Source: Collinsella sp. (lineage in GTDB: Bacteria; Actinomycetota; Coriobacteriia; Coriobacteriales; Coriobacteriaceae). Taken from it: a stretch of DNA of 29,016 bases. Of this stretch, positions 8,401 to 15,251 are shown piece after piece. The position numbers and the translations under genes are program-made. Location: assembly GCA_019414565.1 (NCBI GenBank), contig DXLU01000008.1, forward strand, positions 1 to 29,016, in the 5' to 3' direction. Numbering within the stretch: position 1 is the stretch's first letter; each line of letters opens with the position of its first letter. Under the pieces are notes generated by a model. The model did not search any database. It was not told the origin of the DNA and saw nothing but the letters and a program-made list of their open reading frames with translations.

Positions 8401-9723
8401 CTAATCGTCCTTGTCGTCCTTCATGACAACGGTGGTCTCGGTGTGGCTGAAGGTGTCGTGCTTCTCGGTCAGGTCGAGCTCGCCGCAGTAGCAATCGGCG
8501 TGGGTGGCCTCGTTGGCCGTCTTGAGCTGGCCCACCAGCAGCACGTCCGCGATGATTACGATGATCATCGGCGCGACGATGTTGATGAGGATGCCCTCGA
8601 CATCAAAGGTGAGGTAGTCCGGATCGAAGGCGTTCCCACCCATGAAGAGGATCTGGGAGAGGACAAACCCGATCACAAAGAACAGCACCGAGGCGATGGC
8701 GAGCTTGGGCTTGGAGCAGGGGAGCTCGCCGACCATGCGACCGGTCTGGCCGTTCATGGCAAACAGATAGCTCTTGCCGTTCCACGAGGTGGAAAGCATC
8801 CACACGGGGAACAGGGCGTAGTCGCTGTCTTCCCAGGTGTAGTCGAGCTGCTTGCTTTCGACCGTGGCATCGTCATATTCGTCGACGACGGTCTCGCGCA
8901 GGGCCGAAATCGTACTTTCTTCCATACGACGCTCGGCGCGCGCCTTGCAGGTTTCGCAATCCTCGTCATAGCGGTTGGCGATGTAGCCGGGCATATAAGC
9001 GACCGAGAACGGGCGCAACGCGTCGTAGTCAAACGGCTCGATGGCGTCCATGTGGCCGTCGGGCATCTTGGACGATCCGTCGACGGGCACGCGCTCAAAC
9101 GAGATATTGCCTTTACGGTAGGCGTCGTAGTGGTCGGTGGTCGTGACGGTGCGGTCGGATTCCTCGGTTACGGTCTCGTTGGTCGCATCAAAGCACACTT
9201 CGCCGTCCACGCGGGCGCCGTAAAGCCAAAACGGCACGTAAACGCCTTGGACTTCGTCGATATGGTTGCCGGTGACAAAGCTCTTGGGCAGCAGGATCTT
9301 GCCCTTATAGTGCTCCTTGAGCGCGGCCATGACATCATCGCGCCCGAGCTTAAACGGGATCACCAGGTCGGGTGAGAAATCGCCCGAGAGCTGGCCGGGT
9401 GCCACGGCGGAGTTGCCGCAGTATGGGCAGGTGGTAACGGCGACGGTGCCGTCCGAGACCAGCTCGGCGCCGCATGACGAGCAGATGTAGCCGGCGTTTT
9501 GGGCCAGCTCCTGCACGGCGTCATCGGCAGCAGGTTTGGGAGCCGCGGCTGCGGCATCCGCTTTGGCATCTGCCTTGTCCTGGCGCTCGCGATAGAGGGC
9601 CTCGACTTCTTCGACTTCAAAACGCGAATCGCAGTAGTCGCAGACGAGCTTTTGCTCGGCACTGGCAAAGTGAAGGGGGCCGCCACACGCGGGACACTGA
9701 TAGTTGACGCTCTCGAAGGCCAT
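8401..9723 (-). CDS. Double zinc-ribbon membrane protein (YdjG-like)
   Basis: A 440-aa protein opening with a TFIIB-type zinc ribbon (C10, C13, C28, C31), then an Ala/Lys/Asp-rich spacer and a second ribbon (C81, C84, C99, C102). A conserved soluble middle region follows (SPDLVIPFKLGRDDVMAALKEHYKG is typical of the family, often misnamed a PriA-like helicase). A CETC motif sits near 255. Two TM helices lie near the C-terminus (about 348-370 and 385-407), with an acidic tail. The ATG at 9723 follows AAAGGA. It is 48 bp upstream of the SPFH gene and 24 bp downstream of the DUF4428-like gene, so an operon is likely. Role inferred: membrane anchor of an SPFH/zinc-ribbon complex. Confidence 0.83.
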   Translation of the reverse strand: MAFESVNYQCPACGGPLHFASAEQKLVCDYCDSRFEVEEVEALYRERQDKADAKADAAAAAPKPAADDAVQELAQNAGYICSSCGAELVSDGTVAVTTCPYCGNSAVAPGQLSGDFSPDLVIPFKLGRDDVMAALKEHYKGKILLPKSFVTGNHIDEVQGVYVPFWLYGARVDGEVCFDATNETVTEESDRTVTTTDHYDAYRKGNISFERVPVDGSSKMPDGHMDAIEPFDYDALRPFSVAYMPGYIANRYDEDCETCKARAERRMEESTISALRETVVDEYDDATVESKQLDYTWEDSDYALFPVWMLSTSWNGKSYLFAMNGQTGRMVGELPCSKPKLAIASVLFFVIGFVLSQILFMGGNAFDPDYLTFDVEGILINIVAPMIIVIIADVLLVGQLKTANEATHADCYCGELDLTEKHDTFSHTETTVVMKDDKDD

Positions 9724-9747
9724 GATCGGTCCTTTCGCTGCCGCGGG

Positions 9748-10485
9748 CTATGCGCCGATGGCGCCGCCGCAGTATTCGCAGCGCCCGCTGGCATCGGGAA
9801 TGGTGGTTGCACCGCAGAAGGGGCAGGTGACCGCGGTCTTGGGGGCCTTAGCGGCCACGACGCTGTCGCGCGTCTCCTGGCGCAGCTGCACCAGCGCGTC
9901 GCGGACCTCGGTTGCCTGGCGCTTGGCCTCGCGGTATTCGATGGAACCGCGCTGATCGATGGTGGAGTCGTTCACGCGCAGGTTGATCTCGGTAAAGTAC
10001 GGCGTGTTGACGTGAATGGTCAGGTTAAAGTCGTAATCCAGGTCGTAGCGCGGCGGATTGTAGCTCTCGCGTTCGCCGTCTTTGGTCTCGCGATAGATCT
10101 CGGTGCGGTGCTCTTCGATATCCATATCGCAGCCGAGTACCTGCGAGAACTCGATGATGTCGGGATTGGCGTCGCGCCAGCGGCTCTGCGAAGTGATGAT
10201 CAGCAGGCCCGCGTCCTCATCGAGCATAATATTGGTGCGCCCGGCCGAGAGTGTGCGCGTGGGGTTGAACGACGCCAGGCGCTCGGCATTGGCCTCGCGG
10301 TAGGCGAGCTGCTCGCGGATATCGTCCGCGGTGCTGGAACGATAGCCGCCAAAGAAGGGGGAGAGCTTGCCGGCGCACTCCTTGCACAGGTAGCCTTCAT
10401 TGATTTTTGTCTTACCTAGAAGTCCCAGCTCGGTACCGCAAATCGCGCACTCTTTCTTCTCGAACATTTTGTCAAAGAAGCCCAT
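9748..10485 (-). CDS. DUF4428-like protein with N- and C-terminal zinc ribbons
   Basis: A 245-aa soluble protein. The N-terminal zinc site is C13, C16, C34 and C37 in KKECAICGTELG and YLCKECAGK, the DUF4428 pattern. The middle (about 75-185) is a beta-rich domain with the DLDYDFNLTIHV stretch also seen in SHOCT/DUF4428 proteins. A predicted helix (about 186-212) leads to a C-terminal ribbon with C221, C224, C236 and C239. The ATG at 10485 follows a GGGAGGC site. It is the first certain gene of the minus-strand zinc-ribbon operon. Biochemical function is unknown. Confidence 0.82.
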   Translation of the reverse strand: MGFFDKMFEKKECAICGTELGLLGKTKINEGYLCKECAGKLSPFFGGYRSSTADDIREQLAYREANAERLASFNPTRTLSAGRTNIMLDEDAGLLIITSQSRWRDANPDIIEFSQVLGCDMDIEEHRTEIYRETKDGERESYNPPRYDLDYDFNLTIHVNTPYFTEINLRVNDSTIDQRGSIEYREAKRQATEVRDALVQLRQETRDSVVAAKAPKTAVTCPFCGATTIPDASGRCEYCGGAIGA

Positions 10486-10514
10486 GGCTGCCTCCCATCA
10501 ACAGGTAGCGTGTG

Positions 10515-10643
10515 TCACTTTTGATGATGGGGGAGTGCGCGATCTTTCACGATACCCAGACGGCTCAACGAGTCTCCACAACTGGGACACATGGCCCATT
10601 TTTCATCCGGCACATAGGGGCACTCCTTGCCGCGGGTAGTCAT
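10515..10643 (-). CDS. Possible 42-aa zinc-ribbon peptide
   Basis: An ATG at 10643 opens a 42-codon frame encoding a C8 / C19-x2-C22 cysteine arrangement (KECPY and AMCPSCGDSL) followed by a basic tail. It ends 29 bp before the DUF4428-like gene on the same strand, whose product also carries zinc ribbons. There is no good ribosome site, and the 5' side runs straight into the repeat block at 10650, so it may be the remnant of a longer protein. Coding status is uncertain. Confidence 0.35.
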   Translation of the reverse strand: MTTRGKECPYVPDEKWAMCPSCGDSLSRLGIVKDRALPHHQK

Positions 10644-10649
10644 TGGGCA

Positions 10650-10709
10650 CTCATTGGGGACGTACTTAAATGAGTGGTGCTTAAATGAGTGGTGCTTAAA
10701 TGAGTGGTG
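10650..10709. repeat. GGGGACGTACTT repeat with a 15-bp tandem triplication
   Basis: ACTCATTGGGGACGTA is followed by three perfect copies of CTTAAATGAGTGGTG (10665-10679, 10680-10694, 10695-10709). Each AATGAGT can pair with the ACTCATT at 10650-10656, giving alternative hairpins. Single-copy forms occur at 1749. The stretch 10486-10703 otherwise holds only the small zinc-ribbon ORF. Confidence 0.8.
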
Positions 10710-10958
10710 GAGGCCGCGGAGCCCACGTCCGATGAACGCCTCGATGCTTTCGTCGTCACCTTTGGGCTTACAGAGCGCGAACGCGATATTTTGGAGGCCT
10801 TGGTCGCATCGCACGAGAGCGTTCAGGATATCGCCGCAACGCTCTTCCTTTCGCGCTCCACGCTCTGCCGTCATATCGCCTCGATCAACAAAAAGACCGG
10901 TGCCGCCTCGCGCGTGGCCCTCATCAACTTCTTCTGGTCTTGGACTCCCCAAGACTAG
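10704..10958 (+). pseudogene. LuxR-type DNA-binding domain fragment
   Basis: An 84-codon frame encodes a complete LuxR C-terminal helix-turn-helix (LTERERDILEALVASHESVQDIAATLFLSRSTLCRHIASINKKTG). In Coriobacteriia this domain usually ends a ~480-aa protein with many TM helices. Here the frame starts with GTG immediately after the last tandem repeat, an in-frame TGA lies at 10701-10703, and there is no ribosome site. The simplest reading is a remnant whose 5' part was lost where the repeat sits. A stand-alone GerE-sized regulator (about 75 aa) is possible but less likely. Confidence 0.55.
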
Positions 10959-11057
10959 TTAATTTGGGACGGGGCTTTTTTAGCTGTTTTGGGCCGCTGC
11001 GGCCAGCAGGGGCGGGTCGCGGCGGCCCAGGCATTCTTGACGATAGTTCCGGCGACG

Positions 11058-13826
11058 CTACAGCAGCTCGCCGTGGCGGGCGATGTAGTGGCGCTTGGCC
11101 AGCTGAGTGAGTGCGATGTAGGCGGCGACGATGCCGATGAGCAGCGCGAAGAAGCTCGTTGGCAGCGGCATGAGCCCCAGTGCATCGGCGATGGGGCTTG
11201 CCGGCAGCCAGGTGACGAGCGCCAGGCCCAGCACGGTGAGCACGCACAGCGCGGGGGCGGCGTGGTCGCGCGGGCTTGGCAGACGCGGGGAGCGCAGCAT
11301 GTGGATCACGAGCGTCTGCGACCACATGGACTCAATGAACCAACCGCTCTGGAAGAGCGCCGCAAAGGCCGACATGCCTGCGACGTCGCCCGCGGCGGCA
11401 AGCTCTGCCCAGCTCGCGCCCATGGCGGCAGGGCATACCACAAAGAAGAGCGCGGCGAAGGTCACGATGTCAAACAGCGAGCTCACGGGGCCCAGCTCGA
11501 GCATAAAGCTCTTGATGGACGCGGCGTCCCAGGCGCGCGGACGGGCAGTCCAGGCGGCGTCGACGGTGTCCCACGGCAGCGCGATGCACACGATCTCGTA
11601 GACCAGCGACAGCAGCACCAGCTGCAGAGCGCTCATGGGCAAAAACGGCAAGAACAGGCTCGCGACGGTTACGGACAGCACGTTGCCAAAGTTGGAGCTT
11701 ACCGTGGTCTTGAGGTACTTGAGCAGGTTGCCGTAGGTGCGGCGGCCTTCGATGATGCCGCGCTCGAGCACGCCCAGGTCCTTCTGGAGCAAGATGATAT
11801 CGGCGGATTCCTTGGCGATATCGACGGCGGAGTCGACCGAGATGCCGCAGTCGCTCGCGCGCATAGCGGCGGCGTCATTGATGCCGTCGCCCATAAAGCC
11901 CACGGTGTGACCGAGCAGCTCGCGCATGACGCGCACCAGGCGCGCCTTCTGCAGCGGCGAGAGTTTGGCAAAGAGATGAGTTTTCTCAGCGCGCTCGGCA
12001 AGCTCGGCGTCATCGAGCGCATCGATCTCGGAGCCCAGCAAGACGTTGCTCGCGTCGATGCCGATCTGCTCGCAGACGGTGGCGGCGACACGGTCATTGT
12101 CGCCGGTCAGGACCTTAACGGCGACGCCCTTGGCCTCGAGGGTGGCGACGGCGCCCGCGGCACTTGCTTTGGGCGGATCGAGGAAGGCCAAAAAGCCCAT
12201 CAGCACCATGTCGCACTCGTCGGCGATGCCAAACTCGCCCACGCAGCGCGGATTGGTTTTCTGCGCCACGGCAATCACGCGCAGGCCCTCGGCGTTGAGC
12301 CCGGCGACCTGCTTGCGAATCTGGGCGAGCTTGTCTTCGGTGAGCGGCTGGGCGGCGCCATCGACCTCGATAAAGGAGCAGATCTCGAGCATTTCCTCGG
12401 CAGCTCCCTTGGTAACCATCTGGGTTTTGCCCTGGGCGTCGGCGACAACGACGCTCAGGCGACGGCGCGAGAAATCGAAGGGCACCTCGTCGATCTTGGT
12501 ATAGCGGTCGCGCAGGCTCTGGCCCAGCATGGAGCCGGGTGCTGTGGCCGAGGGCGTCACGTCGGCGCGGTCGATGACGGCCAGGTCGATAAGGTTCTTG
12601 AGGCCGGTCTGGAAGAAGCTGTTCAAAAACGCATGGCGCAGTACGCGCACGTCCTCGTTGCCGTCGGTGTTGAGGTAGCGCTCGAGCACGATGTGGTCTT
12701 CGGTGAGGGTGCCGGTCTTGTCGCAGCACAGGACGTCCATCGCGCCGAGGTTTTGGATCGCCGGCAGTTCCTTGACGATAACCTGGCGACGGGCGAGGTC
12801 CTTGGCGCCCTGCGACAGGCTCGTGGTCACGATGACGGGAAGCATCTGCGGCGTGATGCCCACGGCCACGCTCGTGGCGAATAGCAGCGCGTCGATGACG
12901 TTGCCCTTGGTGGCGGCGTTGATGGCAAAGACGGCCGGCGCCATAACGAGCATGAGGCGTACGAGCAGCATGGAGACGCTCGAGACGCCGCGGTCAAACG
13001 CGCTCTTCTCGCCGTGCCCGTTGAGCATCTTGGCGATGCCGCCCAGGTAGGTGTCCGAGCCGGTGGCAACGACAAGCGCCATTGCAGTGCCGTTTTGCAC
13101 GGAGGTGCCGGTAAAGACGATGTTCTTGCAGGCGGAGAGTGGCAGCGCGGAGCCGTTGGCACCCTCGACGACCGCGGCGGAAGCGGTCTTCTCGACGGCG
13201 TTGCTCTCGCCGGTGAGTGCGGACTCGATCGCAAACAGATCGCGCGCGGTGATGATACGGGCGTCGGCCGGCACCATATCGCCGGCAGAGAGGCGGATCA
13301 CATCGCCGGGGACGAGCTCGTCGAAGGGGATCTCGAGGCGCTCGCCGTCGCGCAGAGCGCAGCAGGTGTTGGAGACCAGGTCCTTGAGGGCCTCGGCCGC
13401 ATTGCCGCTGCGGGCTTCCTGGATAAACTTCATGCCGCCCGATACCAGCAGCATGATGCCGATGACGATGACCGTGGAGGGGTCGCGCTGCGGCTCGGGC
13501 ACGGCGAGCACGTCGATATAGAGCGAGACCAGTGCGAGCGCGGCGAGGATGCCGGCGAAGGGATCGATGAATGCGTCGGCGATGCGGCGGGCGAGCGTCT
13601 TGGTCGGCGCCTCGATGGTGTTGGGGCCGACCGCGCTCAGGCGCTCGGCGGCGAGCTCGGCGGTGAGTCCGCCAGCCGTGGCGTCGAGCAGCACGAGGGC
13701 GTCCTCGGCGCTATGGGTGGCGGCGAATATGGTGTTCTTGGACAGGCCGGCGTGAGCGGCAGGGCGCGCCGTGCGGCGGCGCTTGGAGATAGCTTCGAGT
13801 ACCGTGGCGGTTTTGAGCATCAGCAT
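11058..13826 (-). CDS. mgtA: Magnesium-translocating P-type ATPase
   Basis: A 922-aa P3B-type ATPase that would import Mg2+ across the cytoplasmic membrane. In order it has the actuator motif TGES (205-208), the membrane motif VGITPQMLP (322-330, typical of MgtA/MgtB), the phosphorylation site CDKTGTLT (D369), the nucleotide-binding KGA region (about 473), TGDN (574-577) and GDGIND (646-651). Predicted TM helices lie at about 88-107, 117-131, 285-330 and a C-terminal cluster from about 700. The length matches the family. The ATG at 13826 follows AAGGAGGA. It stands alone on the minus strand. The 5' region contains a hairpin (13913-13941) and a possible leader ORF, so leader-mediated control by Mg2+ is conceivable. 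Confidence 0.95.
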   Translation of the reverse strand: MLMLKTATVLEAISKRRRTARPAAHAGLSKNTIFAATHSAEDALVLLDATAGGLTAELAAERLSAVGPNTIEAPTKTLARRIADAFIDPFAGILAALALVSLYIDVLAVPEPQRDPSTVIVIGIMLLVSGGMKFIQEARSGNAAEALKDLVSNTCCALRDGERLEIPFDELVPGDVIRLSAGDMVPADARIITARDLFAIESALTGESNAVEKTASAAVVEGANGSALPLSACKNIVFTGTSVQNGTAMALVVATGSDTYLGGIAKMLNGHGEKSAFDRGVSSVSMLLVRLMLVMAPAVFAINAATKGNVIDALLFATSVAVGITPQMLPVIVTTSLSQGAKDLARRQVIVKELPAIQNLGAMDVLCCDKTGTLTEDHIVLERYLNTDGNEDVRVLRHAFLNSFFQTGLKNLIDLAVIDRADVTPSATAPGSMLGQSLRDRYTKIDEVPFDFSRRRLSVVVADAQGKTQMVTKGAAEEMLEICSFIEVDGAAQPLTEDKLAQIRKQVAGLNAEGLRVIAVAQKTNPRCVGEFGIADECDMVLMGFLAFLDPPKASAAGAVATLEAKGVAVKVLTGDNDRVAATVCEQIGIDASNVLLGSEIDALDDAELAERAEKTHLFAKLSPLQKARLVRVMRELLGHTVGFMGDGINDAAAMRASDCGISVDSAVDIAKESADIILLQKDLGVLERGIIEGRRTYGNLLKYLKTTVSSNFGNVLSVTVASLFLPFLPMSALQLVLLSLVYEIVCIALPWDTVDAAWTARPRAWDAASIKSFMLELGPVSSLFDIVTFAALFFVVCPAAMGASWAELAAAGDVAGMSAFAALFQSGWFIESMWSQTLVIHMLRSPRLPSPRDHAAPALCVLTVLGLALVTWLPASPIADALGLMPLPTSFFALLIGIVAAYIALTQLAKRHYIARHGELL

Positions 13827-13912
13827 AGGGTCCTCCTTGTTGAAGGGAGTTAGCGTACGTGTCGTATGTGCTTCAAAAAACCTAGATGTCGCTCACGTCA
13901 TGCTCGCGAGCT

Positions 13913-13941
13913 ACCACAAAGGGGACGGGCACCTTTGTGGT
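13913..13941. repeat. Hairpin upstream of mgtA (GGGGACGGGCACCTTTGTGGT type)
   Basis: A 10-bp perfect stem (ACCACAAAGG at 13913-13922, CCTTTGTGGT at 13932-13941) encloses GGACGGGCA. It carries the GGGGAC word seen in the other intergenic palindromes of this window, so it is probably another REP-like family member. It lies in the presumed mgtA leader. Confidence 0.6.
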
Positions 13942-13966
13942 GGTTTTGACGGTCGGCTGTTGGCGC

Positions 13967-14038
13967 TTATGCGTGTGCGGAATCCTCGCGGCGTGCCGAG
14001 GGCGACATGCAGGTTTTTCGACTATGACTGCCTTCCAT
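13967..14038 (-). CDS. Possible 23-aa leader peptide upstream of mgtA
   Basis: On the minus strand a strong AAGGAGGTG site lies 4 nt before an ATG at 14038. It opens a 23-codon frame (MEGSHSRKTCMSPSARREDS and three more residues) ending TAA at 13967. It lies 140 bp upstream of the mgtA start, on the same strand. The product resembles no peptide I know and, unlike enterobacterial MgtL, is not proline-rich. The ribosome site is the main support. The remainder of 13827-14262 holds the hairpin at 13913, a second hairpin at 14117 and the pyrE start region. Confidence 0.38.
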   Translation of the reverse strand: MEGSHSRKTCMSPSARREDSAHA

Positions 14039-14114
14039 GGCACACCTCCTTAAGGCCGGGCGCGATGCGCTTCAGGTATCACGTACCCGTTACAATCCGC
14101 CCGTATTCTTGATG

Positions 14115-14146
14115 AGGGGGTTTGTCGTGTCAACCCCTTTGTTTGG
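14115..14146 (+). promoter_or_regulatory. Terminator-like hairpin upstream of pyrE
   Basis: GGGGTT (14117-14122) pairs with AACCCC (14132-14137), flanked by further G-T and A-T pairs, and is followed by TTTGTTT. It sits about 115 bp before the pyrE start on the same strand, which would suit attenuation, but the stem is short and no competing antiterminator was worked out. Confidence 0.3.
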
Positions 14147-14262
14147 AAAACCATTGCCCCTGACAAAGCCTTTACAGAATGCCGAGGCCCCAAAGCGCGC
14201 CCGCAACGCGCCCTGCCTGCGCTAAACTGGAAGGCACGTACGCGATTACGAGAGGAGCCCGC

Positions 14263-14943
14263 ATGGAGGCTTACAAGCAAGAGTTCATCAAGTTCATGGT
14301 TGAGTCCGACGTTCTTAAATTCGGCAGCTTTACGCTCAAGAGCGGCCGTCAGTCCCCGTTCTTTATGAACGCCGGCGCCTATGTGACGGGCTATCAGCTC
14401 AAGAAGCTGGGCGAGTATTACGCCCAGGCCATCCACGATAACTTTGGCGACGACTTTGACGTGCTGTTTGGACCGGCCTACAAGGGTATTCCGCTGGCCG
14501 TCGTGACCGCAATTGCCTACCACGAGCTGTACGGCAAGGAGGTCAAGTACTGCTGCGATCGCAAGGAGGCCAAGGACCACGGCGCCGACAAGGGCAACCT
14601 GCTGGGCTACGAGCCCCAGGACGGCGACCGCGTGGTCATGGTCGAGGACGTCACCACCAGCGGTAAGTCCATCGACGAGACCTATCCCAAGGTCAAGGCT
14701 GCTGCCGATGTCGAGATCAAGGGCCTCATCGTGTCCCTCAACCGCATGGAGGTCGGCAAGGGTGGCGTGACCACCGCGCAGAAGGAGATCGAGGCCAAGT
14801 ACGGTTTCCCCGTCGCGAGCATCGTCTCCATGGCCGAGGTCGTCGAGACCCTCTACAACCACGAGATCGACGGCAAAGTCGTCATCGACGACGAGCTCAA
14901 GGCCGCTATCGACGCCTATTACGAGCAGTACGGAGTCAAGTAG
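14263..14943 (+). CDS. pyrE: Orotate phosphoribosyltransferase
   Basis: A 226-aa type I phosphoribosyltransferase that converts orotate and PRPP to orotidine 5'-monophosphate, the fifth step of pyrimidine synthesis. FGSFTLKSGRQSPFFMNAG near the N-terminus is the OPRT orotate-binding region. LFGPAYKGIPLA and the flexible RKEAKDHG loop follow. VVMVEDVTTSGKSIDE is the PRPP-binding motif. The start is set at ATG 14263 because it follows a GAGAGGAG site; a longer in-frame start at 14179 would add an unconserved, Ala/Pro-rich 28-residue tail. No other pyr genes are adjacent. Its stop codon touches the first stem of a composite palindromic element. Confidence 0.95.
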   Translation: MEAYKQEFIKFMVESDVLKFGSFTLKSGRQSPFFMNAGAYVTGYQLKKLGEYYAQAIHDNFGDDFDVLFGPAYKGIPLAVVTAIAYHELYGKEVKYCCDRKEAKDHGADKGNLLGYEPQDGDRVVMVEDVTTSGKSIDETYPKVKAAADVEIKGLIVSLNRMEVGKGGVTTAQKEIEAKYGFPVASIVSMAEVVETLYNHEIDGKVVIDDELKAAIDAYYEQYGVK

Positions 14944-15083
14944 GTTACGCGGTTTTACCAAACCGCGTAACCGGCCGACGCTGCGCGGGCCGCATTTGGA
15001 CAATCTGACGTTCAACTTCAAGGGCGCGACCAGAAGGTCAGCGCCCTTTCGTTTCACGTCACCTTGTCACAAATGCGACCCGC
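14943..15083. repeat. Composite palindromic element, copy 1 (after pyrE)
   Basis: Order: stem A (14943-14955 with 14960-14972, perfect 13 bp, tip TTTTACCAAA), linker CGACGCTGC (14976-14984), stem B 5' arm (14985-14997), a 66-nt core (15001-15066), and stem B 3' arm (15071-15083; 12 of 13 pairs). The core contains hairpin C at 15020-15048 (stem AAGGGCGC and GACC, AGAA loop, one bulged A, then TTTC). The core differs from copy 2 by two bases out of 66. It may also terminate pyrE transcription. The stretch 14944-15251 contains only this element and the two repeats that follow. Confidence 0.8.
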
Positions 15084-15119
15084 TCGCTGGCGTTGCCAAA
15101 ACATCGGTGTTGCCGTAGT

Positions 15120-15173
15120 AGTCATTGGGGACGTTCTTGTTTGACTAGTCGTTTAAGAACGTCCTCAATGACT
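15120..15173. repeat. Complete GGGGACGTTCTT palindrome
   Basis: Arms 15120-15138 (AGTCATTGGGGACGTTCTT) and 15155-15173 pair at 18 of 19 positions around a centre containing GACTAGTC. Half copies lie at 1887-1917 and 19484-19518. Confidence 0.8.
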
Positions 15174-15183
15174 AGTTAGAAGT

Positions 15184-15247
15184 GAGCGTGGATAATCTCC
15201 CGGTTTTGACCTGTGTGCGGGTTGAAAGTGGGAGATTATCCACGCTC
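15184..15247. repeat. 18-bp perfect inverted repeat (GGGAGATTATCCAC family), copy 2
   Basis: Arms 15184-15201 and 15230-15247 pair perfectly, with a 28-nt loop as in 1784-1847. It lies 10 bp after another GGGGAC-type repeat, the same neighbourhood as copy 1, and 4 bp before the rpiR-like stop codon. Confidence 0.8.
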
Positions 15248-15251
15248 GTCG

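Noticed and set aside
7027..9375. Plus-strand frame of 782 codons opposite the SPFH and zinc-ribbon genes
   Set aside because: It spans two real minus-strand genes and their gap and has no family motifs. It is a codon-bias shadow.
10665..10709. Possible CRISPR array
   Set aside because: The three 15-bp units are directly adjacent with no spacers, and no cas gene is present.
10943..10985. Terminator of the LuxR fragment (CCCAA/TTGGG plus T6)
   Set aside because: A run of six T is present, but the stem is only 5 bp and separated from the T-run by GACGGGGC, so I do not call it.
10989..12884. Plus-strand frame of 631 codons opposite mgtA
   Set aside because: It is antisense to a P-type ATPase with all motifs intact, and its composition is typical of a shadow frame.
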